Origin: Capilliphycus robustus
Lineage (GTDB): Bacteria; Cyanobacteriota; Cyanobacteriia; Cyanobacteriales; Microcoleaceae
DNA length: 64,000 nucleotides
Assembly: GCF_034932365.1 (NCBI RefSeq)
Contig: NZ_JAYGHR010000066.1
Coordinates: forward strand, 76,291 to 140,290
Direction: 5' to 3'
The number at the start of each line of letters is the position of its first letter. The first letter of the stretch is position 1. Shown piece by piece: positions 16,081-24,026 of this stretch. The notes under the pieces were generated by a model. That model ran no database searches and was not told where the DNA came from. It saw only the letters and a list, made by a program, of their open reading frames with translations. A program made the position numbers and the translations under genes.

Positions 16081-17682
16081 TTAATTTTCCTCCTCTGTAT
16101 CTTCGGAATTTTCAGGGTCTTGAACTTCAGAATCTTCTGTAGATTCAGCTTCCGTTTCGGGTTCAGATGAACGGCTAAAATCTTCATAAACCGTTTTAGA
16201 AATGTTTCTAATTAGAGATTCAGCCGCCGAGTCTTCCTCATTTCGTTCGACAATAACGGCTAATAAATACCGCTTTCCATTCGGTAAATCAATTAAACCG
16301 ACATCACCTGTAACCAATTTTAAATTCCCCGTTTTATGAGCAATAACCGCACCTTTACCTAAACCACTCGGGAGGAGAGAATCATTTTCTGTTTTCTCCA
16401 TAATTCTAAAAATGCGATCGCGAGATTTCATCGAAACCAATCCACCTTGATTCAATTGAGTTAATAAATTAACCAAATCTCTCGGTGTAGTTTTATTCGT
16501 TCCTCTCAAATCGGGAAGTACATCTCGAATCACCGTATTTTTCATGCCCCAATCGAGAAACTTTTGATTGAGAAATTCTGCACCCCCCAAACGTTCAATC
16601 AACATATTTGTTGCCGTATTATCACTAATCACAATCATTTTAGTCGCCGTTTCAAAGGCAGTGAATTCCGTTCCTGCGGGTTTGTATTGCATATCACCTG
16701 AACCGCCAGCAATATGTTGATCCTGCATGGTTAAGGTTTCATCTAGGCGAATTTTTCCTTCATCAACCGCTTGAAAAAATGCCACTAAAATCGGGACTTT
16801 AATGGTGCTTGCTGCCATAAAAGCCGATTCACTATTTATATCAACATAACCTCCGGTATCCAAATCAAGCAACAATACACCCGGTTTTAAATTAGAATTT
16901 TCTGGAGTTAAAGCTAAGATTTGTTGTTTGAGGTTTTTAATTTCTTGGTTGAGTTGAACCGATAACGGAAGCGTTTCTACACCGACTGGGGTTGGAGTTG
17001 GCGACTGTTGACTTTCAAGACCTAAATTGGCACTCGAAGTCGCCGCAGAAGATCCCAAACGTCCTAGAGAACTTAAGACCGATAACACTGTACCTGAAAT
17101 TACCCCAATTCCAATCCCCAAAATCAGCAAACGCGCCCCATAAATCATCGGCGAAAATCGACGTTTCTGCTTTCTGATCACACGGGGGCGAGAAGAAGCG
17201 GTAGACACAGAAGAAGCCGGGGGATAAGTTGGCGCGAGGCTGCGGCTTTGACGACTGGAAGCCGGAGAGGGTACGTTAAGCTTTTTGCGGCTATCTGCGA
17301 TCAAAAGCGGTAAAGGAGAACTAGAGGGTTGACGAGTTCGGTTGCGCCTTGGAGGGGGAGTTTTGCGACGATCTTCTTGTTGTCGAGTTTGCTGTCGCTG
17401 TCGTAGTTGAGAGACTAGCGGTTCTAGTGACTCCGCCCTTCGCGAAGTGTCAAAACGCGACGGTGAACTTGAGGCGTTAGAATTTTTGAATCGCAGAAAA
17501 GGAGCTATCCAGCCCTTAAAAAAGCCAGACGGTTGAGATGAAGCAGAACGACGATCGCGACGCCGACGCCGAGAAGTAGCAGCAGACCCATTACCAGAGG
17601 GGGACTCCCGAGATCGAGAGCCAGATCGAGAAGAAGAAACAAGCGATAAATGACGGGGAGATCGCTGGGCCACACCAAACAC
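16081..17682 (-). CDS. Class A beta-lactamase-like serine hydrolase with long N-terminal tail
   Basis: A 533-aa protein. Residues 1-170 are low-complexity, rich in Ser, Arg and Pro (RRRRRDRRSASSQPSG), presumably cytosolic and disordered. A membrane helix follows (about 178-205, LLILGIGIGVISGTVLSVLS). Then comes a periplasmic penicillin-binding-fold domain with SxxK (ASTIKVPIL, about 289), SDN (VISDNTATN, about 349) and KTG (AHKTGNL, about 446). All three active-site motifs are intact. The tail is strongly acidic (repeated Glu/Asp). Many cyanobacteria carry such class A-like enzymes of unknown natural role; antibiotic hydrolysis or peptidoglycan modification are both possible. It is about twice the length of a typical beta-lactamase because of the tail. 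Confidence 0.82.
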   Translation of the reverse strand: MFGVAQRSPRHLSLVSSSRSGSRSRESPSGNGSAATSRRRRRDRRSASSQPSGFFKGWIAPFLRFKNSNASSSPSRFDTSRRAESLEPLVSQLRQRQQTRQQEDRRKTPPPRRNRTRQPSSSPLPLLIADSRKKLNVPSPASSRQSRSLAPTYPPASSVSTASSRPRVIRKQKRRFSPMIYGARLLILGIGIGVISGTVLSVLSSLGRLGSSAATSSANLGLESQQSPTPTPVGVETLPLSVQLNQEIKNLKQQILALTPENSNLKPGVLLLDLDTGGYVDINSESAFMAASTIKVPILVAFFQAVDEGKIRLDETLTMQDQHIAGGSGDMQYKPAGTEFTAFETATKMIVISDNTATNMLIERLGGAEFLNQKFLDWGMKNTVIRDVLPDLRGTNKTTPRDLVNLLTQLNQGGLVSMKSRDRIFRIMEKTENDSLLPSGLGKGAVIAHKTGNLKLVTGDVGLIDLPNGKRYLLAVIVERNEEDSAAESLIRNISKTVYEDFSRSSEPETEAESTEDSEVQDPENSEDTEEEN

Positions 17683-17786
17683 CTAGTAAACTGTGATCAA
17701 CCAAACAAAGAATCAGTCCGCTTGGACGAGGACATAAACAGGAAAATCTTGTTGAGAGCAGAATCGGTGATCTTTAACCCTCAACG

Positions 17787-18671
17787 CTAGATCGAAGTCT
17801 CCGACGATGGGGATTCGCCCTCCCGACGGGTTGCTGGCTGTTCGACCACTGAACTGTTCGGGGAATTGCACAGAGTATCTGCAACAGGATGATTGCACGC
17901 TATCAGGGTATCATCAACTGCACCGGATTGTTCCGCCGAGTTTAATGCCCATTCCATTTGAGAAAGAATTCCCCGCAGCATATCGACTTCTGTTTGAGAT
18001 AAATGAGCGCGATTAAATAAACGCCGAAATTTTTCCATGCGACTCGCCGCAGTATGGGGATAGAGATAACCAATGTTGAGTAAGAGGGTTTCAAAATGCT
18101 CGTAAAATCCTTCTAAACGATCGAGGGAAGCCTCTGAGGAGGGAGAAACTTCTGAGGAAATTCCAGGAGGAACGGTCTGGCTCCTGCTGGCCAGTTGAGA
18201 CAGTTCATAACAACAAACGGCCACAGCTTGAGCTAAATTTAACGCCGGATAAGCAGAACTTGAGGGAATGCGAACAAACCGTTGAGCATAGTTCAGTTCT
18301 TCGTTGCTCAGTCCTCGATCTTCCGGGCCAAAAATTAAAGCAGAGGGCGTTTCGAGTAACCACCCTAAAGCATGGCGAGGATGTTCTAAAGGGGTTTCTA
18401 GGGAACGTTGACGTGCTGTGGTTGCGATCGCCCGTTGACATCCAGAGAGGGCTTCTGGCAAGGTCTCAACGAGGATAGCAGTTTCTAAGATATCAACTGC
18501 ATGAACGGCCATTTTTTGGGCTTCTGAGCCTCGGGGATCGCATTGGGGATTGACTAACACTAATTGTTGTAATCCCATATTTTTCAGAATCCGAGCCACA
18601 GAACCTACATTTAAGGCTCCCGCAGGCTCAACTAAAATAATCCGAACTTGGGCTAACGCTTCGTCTAACAC
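17787..18671 (-). CDS. TrmH/SpoU-family RNA 2'-O-methyltransferase (TrmJ-like)
   Basis: A SPOUT-fold enzyme using SAM to methylate ribose 2'-OH in tRNA or rRNA. Motif 1 is visible in VRIILVEPAGALNVGSVARILKNMG read as successive blocks, motif 2 as ALIFGPEDRGLSNEEL and motif 3 as AYPALNLAQAVAVCCYEL, the complete knot. The helical C-terminal extension after about residue 180 resembles TrmJ. I place the start at GTG 18671, leaving room for a divergent promoter. ATG 18734 is also in frame, adds 21 residues and would overlap the start of the DUF2256 gene on the other strand. Frames still further upstream are shadows of that gene. The last 25 residues are low in similarity to the family. Confidence 0.82.
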   Translation of the reverse strand: MLDEALAQVRIILVEPAGALNVGSVARILKNMGLQQLVLVNPQCDPRGSEAQKMAVHAVDILETAILVETLPEALSGCQRAIATTARQRSLETPLEHPRHALGWLLETPSALIFGPEDRGLSNEELNYAQRFVRIPSSSAYPALNLAQAVAVCCYELSQLASRSQTVPPGISSEVSPSSEASLDRLEGFYEHFETLLLNIGYLYPHTAASRMEKFRRLFNRAHLSQTEVDMLRGILSQMEWALNSAEQSGAVDDTLIACNHPVADTLCNSPNSSVVEQPATRREGESPSSETSI

Positions 18672-18732
18672 CTTCTCTAACCTGGACAATGATATGCTAG
18701 TTGTTGAAAACAAGCAACTCAAATAACTTAAC

Positions 18733-18888
18733 ATGGCACGCCAGCGTTCTAAATCTGACTTGCCCACTAAATTATGCCCTGTTTGTGGTCGTCCTTTTAC
18801 CTGGCGCAAAAAATGGGCTGACTGTTGGGATGAGGTGAAATATTGTTCAGAACGTTGTCGGCGACGGAGAAACAGTGAACAGTCTTGA
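18733..18888 (+). CDS. DUF2256 family small zinc-binding protein
   Basis: A 51-aa basic protein reading MARQRSKSDLPTKLCPVCGR and so on. The CPVCGRPFTWRKKWADCW block and the CSERCRRRR block are characteristic of DUF2256. Four Cys in two CxxC-like pairs suggest one zinc site. It starts at ATG 18733 and is divergent from the RNA methyltransferase; their possible starts share a CATG. A candidate -10 (TATGCT) lies near 18694. Function unknown. It is often missed because of its size. Confidence 0.88.
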   Translation: MARQRSKSDLPTKLCPVCGRPFTWRKKWADCWDEVKYCSERCRRRRNSEQS

Positions 18889-19001
18889 CAGTGAACAGTC
18901 ACCCCATCTCCCATTTCCTGACCAATTCGCTTGGAATTGGTGAACTGGACGTGCAACAATATTTCAACTACTAACTAGAAAATCTATTTTCGCAAATCAG
19001 T

Positions 19002-19925
19002 ATGGTGCAGCCTAAATTAATTATTCACGGGGGAGCTGGAAGTTCCATTCACAGTAAAGGGGGGATCGATCAAGTCCGAAAAGCCCTTTATAGCGTTTTA
19101 GAAAAAGTTTATCCTCTCTTCGCTCAAGGGATCAGCGCGACAGATGTGGTTGTTGAGGGGTGTCGGTTACTCGAAGATGAACCCCTCTTTAATGCTGGGA
19201 CAGGTTCGGTTCTTCAGTCTGATGGTCAAATTCGCATGAGTGCGGGCTTGATGAATGGTACAACTCAAAGTTTTAGTGGCGTGATCAACGTTTCTCGGGT
19301 GAAAAATCCTATTGATCTCGCTCAAGCGTTACAAGGCTCTATGGATCGCATTTTATCGGATCAGGGAGCGGCTGAACTGGCGCGAGAATTGCAAATGCCG
19401 ATCTATAATCCCTTAATTGATCGCCGACTCAACGAATGGATCGAGGAACGCAAACACAACTTTACCCGAGAAATGGCGAATGTTGTCGCTGAACCTGCTC
19501 GTACAGGTACGATTGGAGTTGTAGCGTTAGATGCAGCAGGTAGACTCGCCGCCGGGACTTCAACGGGGGGTAAGGGCTTTGAAAGAATTGGTCGGGTGAG
19601 TGATTCTCCTATGCCTGCGGGAAATTATGCCACATCAGATGCGGCCGTGAGTTGTACGGGAATCGGCGAAGATATTATTGATGAGTGTTTTGCGGCTCGT
19701 TTAGTGATTCGGGTGACAGATGGCTTATCGTTAAAAGAAGCGTTAAATCGTTCCTTTTTAGAAGCTACGCAACGAAAACGAGATTTTGGAGCGATCGCGA
19801 TCGATGCGGCGGGTCAGATCGGTTTGGGTAAAACTTGCGATGTGATTGTTGCTGCTTATCACGATGGTGAAAAAATTGGCGATAGTTTGGAAATGGAAAC
19901 AGGAACTCAGGTGTTAGTGATTTAA
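19002..19925 (+). CDS. iaaA: Isoaspartyl peptidase / plant-type L-asparaginase
   Basis: A 307-aa Ntn-hydrolase precursor that cuts itself into two subunits and then hydrolyses isoaspartyl dipeptides and asparagine. IIHGGAGSS at the N-terminus and LFNAGTGSV are family motifs. The autocleavage Thr lies in ARTGTIGVVALD (about residue 167), followed by AAGTSTGG. The small-subunit end is GLGKTCDVIVAAYHDG. The protein is full length and intact. A decayed copy of its last 35 codons lies 2.5 kb downstream (22401-22517). Confidence 0.93.
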   Translation: MVQPKLIIHGGAGSSIHSKGGIDQVRKALYSVLEKVYPLFAQGISATDVVVEGCRLLEDEPLFNAGTGSVLQSDGQIRMSAGLMNGTTQSFSGVINVSRVKNPIDLAQALQGSMDRILSDQGAAELARELQMPIYNPLIDRRLNEWIEERKHNFTREMANVVAEPARTGTIGVVALDAAGRLAAGTSTGGKGFERIGRVSDSPMPAGNYATSDAAVSCTGIGEDIIDECFAARLVIRVTDGLSLKEALNRSFLEATQRKRDFGAIAIDAAGQIGLGKTCDVIVAAYHDGEKIGDSLEMETGTQVLVI

Positions 19926-20005
19926 TTCGGGGGTTCTGGCGGTTGCGGTGCGTTCTAAAAATGCTTCTTTTATAATCGAGAGAAATCCTCAACTGTTCTG
20001 AAATT

Positions 20006-20158
20006 ATGTCTTTTCAATCCTTTGGCGATCGCGAACTGAAGCCGTTTGGCGATCGCACCCAACCGCCAGAATTCGATAGAACCTGACAGGAACGTCAACC
20101 ACCCGAACGGTTGGCTGAATTATTGCGTTCTCAAGGGATTAATCCAGAAGATATTTAG
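20006..20158 (+). pseudogene. Remnant of a Uma2-type gene (C-terminal tail)
   Basis: A 51-codon frame from ATG 20006 is broken by TGA at codon 27. The last part reads QERQPPERLAELLRSQGINP then EDI, stop. This matches, from memory, the tail ERQRAEQLAxRLRxLGINPxxL of Uma2 (DUF820) proteins. The nuclease core is absent. The first half contains two HIP1 octamers in frame (FGDR repeats) and looks non-functional. Confidence 0.55.
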
Positions 20159-20200
20159 AAATGGAAAATACACCCGAACCCTGAAAGCAACATTCTCAGT

Positions 20201-20461
20201 TTATTCATAAGCATCACGACGATGAATAATTAAACTAACAATGACCTGATTGTTTTCATCATCAATTTGATAAATTACACGATAGTCGCCGATGCGATAG
20301 CGATAACGACCTGCAAGATTTCCTTTCAGTGGTTTAATGTTCGGATGACTTCGCGGCGTTTGTTCTAACACTTCCAAGCATCGGGCAATTTTTTGAGCCA
20401 AAGGACGATTTGCTGAGGTATAAAACTTCTTTGCTTTCTGGGTCAATAGAACTTTATACAT
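20201..20461 (-). CDS. RelE/ParE-family toxin
   Basis: An 86-aa basic protein of the RelE ribonuclease/ParE fold. It has the start YKVLLTQKAKKFY, the mid motif IKPLKGNLAGRYRYRIGDYR, the strand VIYQIDDENNQVIVSLI and the tail HRRDAYE. These positions match RelE-type mRNA interferases with the conserved Arg (GRYRYR, DYR) and C-terminal His-Arg. It overlaps the antitoxin gene upstream by 8 bases, the usual antitoxin-toxin coupling. Confidence 0.88.
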   Translation of the reverse strand: MYKVLLTQKAKKFYTSANRPLAQKIARCLEVLEQTPRSHPNIKPLKGNLAGRYRYRIGDYRVIYQIDDENNQVIVSLIIHRRDAYE

Positions 20462-20684
20462 CGTTGCGAACTTCTCGCCAATCTGTTAAATTACCCTCAA
20501 CAATATCGCGATCGGCTTCTTCTAAAGCGTTCATCAAGCCAGGAATAGCGAGTAATTCGTTGGTTGCGACTTCGCTTTCATCCTCTGCCAACTTTGCTAA
20601 GAACTCATAAGCTAATTTAACCTGATCGGGTGATAGTTTTTCAGCGTATGCTTTTATTTGATCGCGCATCTGTTCAGTTTTCAT
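20454..20684 (-). CDS. Antitoxin of the RelE-type pair
   Basis: A 76-aa acidic, helical protein (MRDQIKAYAEKLSPDQVKLA ... EADRDIVEGNLTDWREVRND). It is encoded just before the toxin and overlaps it by 8 bases. It has no obvious ribbon-helix-helix signature; it resembles cyanobacterial antitoxins with a helical N-terminus and an intrinsically disordered toxin-binding end. Role inferred from position and size. Confidence 0.78.
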   Translation of the reverse strand: MKTEQMRDQIKAYAEKLSPDQVKLAYEFLAKLAEDESEVATNELLAIPGLMNALEEADRDIVEGNLTDWREVRNDV

Positions 20685-21070
20685 CGGGTTCTAATCAACT
20701 CTATCCCGATTATACAATCAGTTGGAATTAATTTGGGGACGGTTTTGATGCGATCGCTAGCCGTATCGCTTTTTTTATCAGTTACACTTAACTCCAGTTA
20801 AACCCAACCTACTGTTATCAATAAAAAAGGATAGAGACAGTCTCTACCCTTGAATTTTAAAGTTTTAGGTTTAGTGAGTTCCGTGGTTTTTTCGAGGAAG
20901 ATCATATCTTTGGGAACAAACTCAGGAACATATAACTGTTTTAAGTTAATACCTTTAACCAAAGCTAATAATTAGCAATTAAGTTCAATTATTCTTGAAT
21001 ATGCTATTACTCCTCTCTCAATCTCTAGACACATACTAAAAAATCAATCAAAGACTTAATCGGGCTACCC
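20685..21070. other. Gap with a hairpin; no gene seen
   Basis: About 385 bases. GGATAGAGAC and GTCTCTACC (20829-20849) form a strong hairpin preceded by an A-run. On the minus strand it is followed by a T-run, so it could end transcription coming from the small minus-strand genes above 21071. A HIP1 octamer is near 20751. No coding sequence recognised. Confidence 0.4.
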
Positions 21071-21211
21071 TCAAGAAATAAATTCACCAACTTTTAAAGC
21101 AAATACTATTCCACCACATCCTAGACTTATGGATATGGGTTCACCCAAAGAAAGACCAACGAAAGCCAGAAGTCCAAAAACAAGTAATGCTACTATTAAT
21201 ACCCACTTCAT
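21071..21211 (-). CDS. Small hydrophobic membrane peptide (46 aa)
   Basis: ATG 21211 opens MKWVLIVALLVFGLLAFVGL followed by a short polar turn (GEPIS) and a second weaker hydrophobic stretch (LGCGGIVFALKVGEF), then TGA. Two short membrane segments or one helix and a re-entrant loop are likely. A GAGG lies upstream but at long spacing. It is downstream of, and on the same strand as, two other small unknown genes (21406-21663, 21771-22184). No family recognised. Confidence 0.5.
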   Translation of the reverse strand: MKWVLIVALLVFGLLAFVGLSLGEPISISLGCGGIVFALKVGEFIS

Positions 21212-21405
21212 TTTGACTCTTTAACCTCAATATTTTGTAGAGTTGACAACTGATACGATGTCCGGTTGATTAATGCTGTTGTAAGAAATGTTGTTGTAGG
21301 AGTAGGGTGGGTTGATCTCAATTTCCGAGTAGTCGTAAAGATAGCGGACGATCCCGCCCCTACGCTTGAGATTATTAATTAGTCCGACGTGATATGAATC
21401 AGAAT

Positions 21406-21663
21406 TTATTCACCATTACCACTACCCTCATCGTCACCGCCTCCACCAGCAGCACCTACAGCACCTGCACCTGCTATCCAACCAACTGTTTCCCTGATTC
21501 CTTTTGAGGTTTTACGAGCGTTCTTTGACCATTCACCTGCATCATCAGCATTATCTGTGGCGAGCGCTACGACCCAAGCCGCTGCACCAGCAGATTCATC
21601 AATTAACCCTCCTACCGGTTCCATTGCTACCTTTACAATTCTGCCAATGACTCGAAAACTCAT
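21406..21663 (-). CDS. Small Gly-rich tail protein of unknown function
   Basis: An 85-aa protein. The start is ATG 21663 because AAAGGAGAT lies 7 bases upstream; the frame extends 29 codons further but without a ribosome site. The N-terminal half is amphipathic (FRVIGRIVKVAMEPVGGLID, then an Ala-rich stretch), the middle is polar, and the end is a Gly-rich segment running into GGGGDDEGSGNGE. No signal peptide is clear. It lies between two other small minus-strand genes and may be co-transcribed with the secreted protein upstream. Confidence 0.55.
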   Translation of the reverse strand: MSFRVIGRIVKVAMEPVGGLIDESAGAAAWVVALATDNADDAGEWSKNARKTSKGIRETVGWIAGAGAVGAAGGGGDDEGSGNGE

Positions 21664-21770
21664 AGCTTTAATCTCCTTTTTTACCGGGGTTAAGTTTTTA
21701 TTAATTGTCAGGTTTATCAGGGAAAATAAATTTAATTTCCCCTGACACAATGAGAGATAGACTCAACAGA

Positions 21771-22184
21771 TTAGTAAACTCGCTCTGTCACTTCACGACA
21801 TCCGTGTCTTGTCATACCACTTGGGGAAAAAGTTCCTAAATGTATATCTTCTTGCTGATAACCTTCCTCTTCTAACCCGGCTGTTCCTCCTTCAATACAA
21901 GCTTCTATGTGACGTTCTGCTTGATTTCTTCTTCGGTTATCTCGATTAGAATTACTAGGTGTAGTTTGAATCCCGTCATCATCTACTTTATTTCTTAATC
22001 TTGGGTTATCTCGATTAGGATTACTAGGTCGAGTTTGAATCCAGTCATCAACTGTTTTCCGACCTGAATCCCAAATCTCTCCCAAAATTCGACCACCTGA
22101 GCCAGCTAATGCCGGCTCCTGTACTATTGATATCGTTAATAAAAGTCCAGTGACTACTATTGCAAACTTGCGATTTTTTTCCAT
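21771..22184 (-). CDS. Secreted 137-aa protein with internal repeat
   Basis: A signal peptide (MEKNRKFAIVVTGLLLTISI ... ALA, cleavage about residue 27) is followed by two copies of a polar repeat: DDWIQTRPSNPNRDNPRLRN and DDGIQTTPSNSNRDNRRRN. The C-terminal part is acidic and carries two Cys (IEACIEGG; HGCREV) that may pair in the periplasm. No family recognised. A cluster of TTAGGT repeats lies 60-155 bases upstream of its start and may control it. Confidence 0.6.
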   Translation of the reverse strand: MEKNRKFAIVVTGLLLTISIVQEPALAGSGGRILGEIWDSGRKTVDDWIQTRPSNPNRDNPRLRNKVDDDGIQTTPSNSNRDNRRRNQAERHIEACIEGGTAGLEEEGYQQEDIHLGTFSPSGMTRHGCREVTERVY

Positions 22185-22243
22185 GCTTGGAGCTATGTAA
22201 CTCTGTTATTAAATCAATATTATATTAACTTTGTCTTTGATGT

Positions 22244-22338
22244 CACCTAACAACTATTAGGTATTTTTGGTATTTTTGTTAGGTATTTTGTTAGGTGTGT
22301 TAGGTAATTTTATTAGGTGTTAGGTATTTTTGTTAGGT
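22244..22338. repeat. Cluster of TTAGGT repeats upstream of small-gene group
   Basis: TTAGGT occurs at 22258, 22279, 22291, 22300, 22313, 22320 and 22333, with one inverted CACCTAAC at 22244. On the minus strand these read ACCTAA and lie just upstream of the gene starting at 22184. Spacing is irregular (21, 12, 9, 13, 7, 13). It could be a decayed microsatellite or an array of regulator binding sites. Confidence 0.6.
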
Positions 22339-22400
22339 GTTGGGTAGTTTGTTATATGGTCTGTTAGAATGTTAATATTGTGATTAACTCGCCATGCTCC

Positions 22401-22517
22401 GCAATCCAGATCCGATTCGATAAAACCTTCTACGTGATTGTAGTTTGCTATCAGAAGGGTGAACAAATTGGTGATAGTTTTGAAAGAGAAAAAGGAACTC
22501 AGGTATTAGTGGTTTAA
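22401..22517 (+). pseudogene. Decayed second copy of the isoaspartyl peptidase C-terminus
   Basis: A 38-codon frame reads AIQIRFDKTFYVIVVCYQKG then EQIGDSFEREKGTQVLVV and stop. The intact gene ends GQIGLGKTCDVIVAAYHDGE then KIGDSLEMETGTQVLVI. The match in order and length is clear. Only the tail survives, with no start. The frame ends inside the convergent DUF4336 gene stop. Confidence 0.8.
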
Positions 22518-23740
22518 ACCTGTTCAACGCTGGGAGGAACAATTCTCAGTTTGGTCAAGTTTTTATTGATTTCTCTGAGGAGTTCCAAGTCTTCTTCGGG
22601 TAAATAAGAGATTGAATTCTTTTCTAAATTATCGCTATTGAGTCGTTTTTCCAGAAAAGAAAACGCTTCTTTAAATTGATCGGGTTTGGCAACAATGGGC
22701 GACTCAAAATGACAGGCTACTATTTGTTCAAATTGCCAATTTGCAACCCAGTCCGCCCAAATTAACGTTTCTATAGGAGCGCGATTAAGAATAAGGGTTT
22801 GTAAAATCGGGGCGACTAACAACCGTTTTTGTTCTGATAACGCTTGAAAAGATTGTTTCCAGTCCGGTTTCCATCGAAACGGAAATAGACCAAAATAGCC
22901 TTTTGCAGAACGTTCGGGTGCTGTTTTTGCTTCTCTAAATGCTTGGATAAAGGGAACGGTTTCTAGGGTATTCGGACGAAAATATAATGAAAATAAACAA
23001 ATGCGTTGCCATCCTTTCAAGCGGTTGGCTTCAGTATCAATAATCTCATCAAAAGCATGATCTCGGGCGTGAAACAGTAACGGGTAAGGATCAAGTTGTA
23101 GAATTTCAGGTGGGGTTTGGGGAACAGAAACAACGGTATCTGTTACCAATAATGTACGCGATCGCCGATCAAAAAAGACAACCTCCGCAAATCGTCCTGG
23201 CCCTAAATAAATTGGCCCCAGTGTGGCATAGTCGAACTGGTCACTAAAAGGTGCTTGACTGCTATCTTCGGGTAAAATATGAGTGCGATTTGCAGGTAAA
23301 CCTAGCCAGCTCAAAGGTAAGTTTAACGGAAAACTCCATTGACTGGGAGCGACAAAAACTTGGGCTTGTCGAAAGTAACGAGCAAACGGGCCTACAAAAA
23401 CTTTGTGTTCGATGCCGGAAATTGTTGGCAAAATAATATACTTGACATCGCCATGTTCAGCCACTAATTCTCGCACCAGACGAATACATTCAGGAGTTGG
23501 GGCGACAGGTGCGTAAACCAGCAAGCCTCCTTTTTCCAGCTTGACAACGCTCATGCGAATCGGTACAACCACGTAGAGAATCCCCTGAAGTTGATCAAAA
23601 GTCCAGAGGGTATCTTTGATCACTTCTCGCCGCAATGTACGTCGCTGTCCGTAGGGATAAAGCGGTGCGGCTGGCCACCAAGGCCAAGAAAAGTCTCTCG
23701 AAGGCATCGGTTGTTGTAGCGGCTCAGGTTGAAATAGCAT
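22514..23740 (-). CDS. DUF4336 domain-containing protein
   Basis: A 408-aa protein conserved in cyanobacteria and plants. Recognised by the Trp/Pro-rich N-terminus (FSWPWWPAAPLYPYG), then DTLWTFDQLQGILYVVVPIR, and GDVKYIILPTISGIEHKVF. The fold is related to metallo-beta-lactamases, but the classical HxHxDH zinc motif is not visible, so hydrolase activity is unproven. Position of FDRRSRTLLVTDTVV and the ARDHAF stretch fit the family. Soluble. Convergent with the peptidase remnant, with a 4-base overlap of stops. Confidence 0.82.
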   Translation of the reverse strand: MLFQPEPLQQPMPSRDFSWPWWPAAPLYPYGQRRTLRREVIKDTLWTFDQLQGILYVVVPIRMSVVKLEKGGLLVYAPVAPTPECIRLVRELVAEHGDVKYIILPTISGIEHKVFVGPFARYFRQAQVFVAPSQWSFPLNLPLSWLGLPANRTHILPEDSSQAPFSDQFDYATLGPIYLGPGRFAEVVFFDRRSRTLLVTDTVVSVPQTPPEILQLDPYPLLFHARDHAFDEIIDTEANRLKGWQRICLFSLYFRPNTLETVPFIQAFREAKTAPERSAKGYFGLFPFRWKPDWKQSFQALSEQKRLLVAPILQTLILNRAPIETLIWADWVANWQFEQIVACHFESPIVAKPDQFKEAFSFLEKRLNSDNLEKNSISYLPEEDLELLREINKNLTKLRIVPPSVEQV

Positions 23741-23871
23741 CGACTCGCTATGATGTTATCGCGATCGCAGTTGTCCCAGAAGTTTAGCAGATTTTCCGGG
23801 AACAGGGAACACCGGAACAGCTTTTACAGTTTACAGTTATACAGTTATCAGTTACCAGCTTTCACAGTTAT

Positions 23872-23905
23872 CACTGGTCACTGGTCACTGGTCACTGTTC
23901 ACTGT
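23872..23905 (+). repeat. CACTGGT tandem repeat
   Basis: CACTGGT is repeated three times in tandem (23872-23892), followed by two CACTGTT variants. It sits in a longer run of ACAGTT/ATCAGTT-like units from 23825. Such short repeats are common in filamentous cyanobacterial intergenic DNA. No gene lies in 23741-24026. Confidence 0.75.
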
Positions 23906-24026
23906 TTAAGTGATCTCTATCACGGTATAGTCCGATTACAATCACACTAAAGCGAGATGCTACTCATTTCTCGTTCCCCTAAAATAAGGAATAGTAAAGA
24001 CTATCGAGTTTACAGAGGGTGTGCGA

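Noticed and set aside
17800..17880. tRNA-like sequence on the minus strand at the methyltransferase C-terminus (GTTC/GAAC arm, CGAATCC, near-matching 7-base ends).
   Set aside because: The ends can pair as an acceptor stem, but the segment between D-arm and 3' end is about 5 bases too short, the anticodon stem does not form and there is no TTC in the T-loop. It is more likely coding sequence, at most a degenerate tRNA relic.
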